Of a stretch of DNA of 64,000 bases, positions 63,731 through 64,000 are shown piece after piece (positions within the stretch are counted from its first letter, which is position 1; every line of letters begins with the position of its first letter). The notes beneath the pieces were generated by a model, which saw only the letters and a list, made by a program, of their open reading frames with translations, did no database searches and had not been told where the DNA came from. The position numbers and the translations under genes were made by a program. Origin of the DNA: Mesobacillus persicus (lineage in GTDB: Bacteria; Bacillota; Bacilli; Bacillales; Cytobacillaceae); contig NZ_FOBW01000017.1 in the NCBI RefSeq assembly GCF_900109925.1, forward strand, positions 1 through 64,000, in the 5' to 3' direction.

Positions 63731-64000
63731 TTATAACTCCTTCGAGATTATATCAATCTGGACATGTCCGAGGTCAGGCGATATGTCATTAATCATGAAC
63801 ATTTTAAATACAGGAACCAATATAAATATGGTAGTTGAACTGATATTATTCAATAGGGAAACCCAATTGGAAGCATTAAAGCATAATTGCTTCATCATCC
63901 CTGGGATATGTCGGAATTTCAATAACACTAGTAGAACTAATGCTAATAATAGCAAATAAATAAAAGTTACTTCCAAGTTAATCAAGGCCAGTTCAACTAT
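63731..64000 (-). CDS. Partial membrane protein, runs off the window
   Basis: The frame stays open to the right edge, so the start is outside or at TTG 63985. The visible 84-89 residues are hydrophobic: ALINLEVTFIYLLLLALVLLVLLKF forms one helix and SLLNNISSTTIFILVPVFKMFMI a second. It ends VQIDIISKEL. I do not recognise the family and it could be a remnant. Confidence 0.3.
   Translation of the reverse strand: MVELALINLEVTFIYLLLLALVLLVLLKFRHIPGMMKQLCFNASNWVSLLNNISSTTIFILVPVFKMFMINDISPDLGHVQIDIISKEL

Overview
The window looks like chromosomal DNA of a spore-forming, low-GC Gram-positive of the Bacillaceae. The grounds are a Bacillus-type 16S rRNA 5' end with tandem rrn promoters, a CwlJ spore cortex hydrolase, strong AGGAGG ribosome binding sites with TTG/GTG starts, a XylR/XylAB locus of Bacillus type, and a GC-rich palindromic repeat of the kind scattered through Bacillaceae genomes. 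The species cannot be named from the sequence alone.

Region 1 (1-10.6 kb) is ordinary chromosome: the 16S rRNA start with P1/P2 promoters, a CwlO-like NlpC/P60 peptidoglycan hydrolase, an enoyl-CoA hydratase, an MBL-fold hydrolase with a FadR-like operator, YtoQ, CwlJ, a succinate-semialdehyde-type dehydrogenase, a P1-family (DmpA-like) aminopeptidase and a membrane-anchored L,D-transpeptidase.

Region 2 (10.6-32.6 kb) is a xylan utilisation locus. A secreted GH10 xylanase and an SGNH esterase cut and deacetylate xylan outside the cell. A YesM/YesN-type two-component system lies next to a three-gene ABC importer (binding lipoprotein plus two permeases, no ATPase) for the resulting xylo-oligosaccharides. 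Inside the cell two GH43 enzymes, an aldose 1-epimerase, XylA and XylB take the sugars to xylulose 5-phosphate. XylR is divergent from xylA. Matching inverted-repeat operators sit at xylA/xylR and, 16 kb away, in front of the xylanase, and cre-like sites sit at xylA and the second GH43 gene. A YesL homologue, a polysaccharide deacetylase, an aldo/keto reductase and a UlaG-like hydrolase are interspersed.

Region 3 (32.7-38 kb) holds a truA gene and a thiamine salvage operon (tenA-thiM-MTH1187 family-thiE-thiD) behind a TPP riboswitch and terminator. Short 3' stubs that look like ends of RlmD-type rRNA methyltransferase genes, each with a terminator, lie at four places from 32.7 to 42.4 kb.

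Region 4 (38-64 kb) is a decaying accessory zone: a toxin-antitoxin pair, unknown proteins, broken genes and many mobile elements. The best-resolved structure is a Tn5053/Tn552-like transposon (44535-50741; genes for a DUF6431-like protein, DDE transposase, AAA ATPase and DUF5348-like protein) bounded by a 6-bp target duplication. An IS21-family element with its own 6-bp duplication is inserted 11 bp upstream of the transposase gene. Further on are remnants of two other IS21 copies, an IS3 relic, an IS66 element with a nonsense mutation, and a recombinase-in-trio (RIT) element whose two ends both abut the same IS66 sequence in inverted orientation. Genes before 38 kb are open, while many after 38 kb carry frameshifts or stops, which argues for real decay rather than poor sequence.
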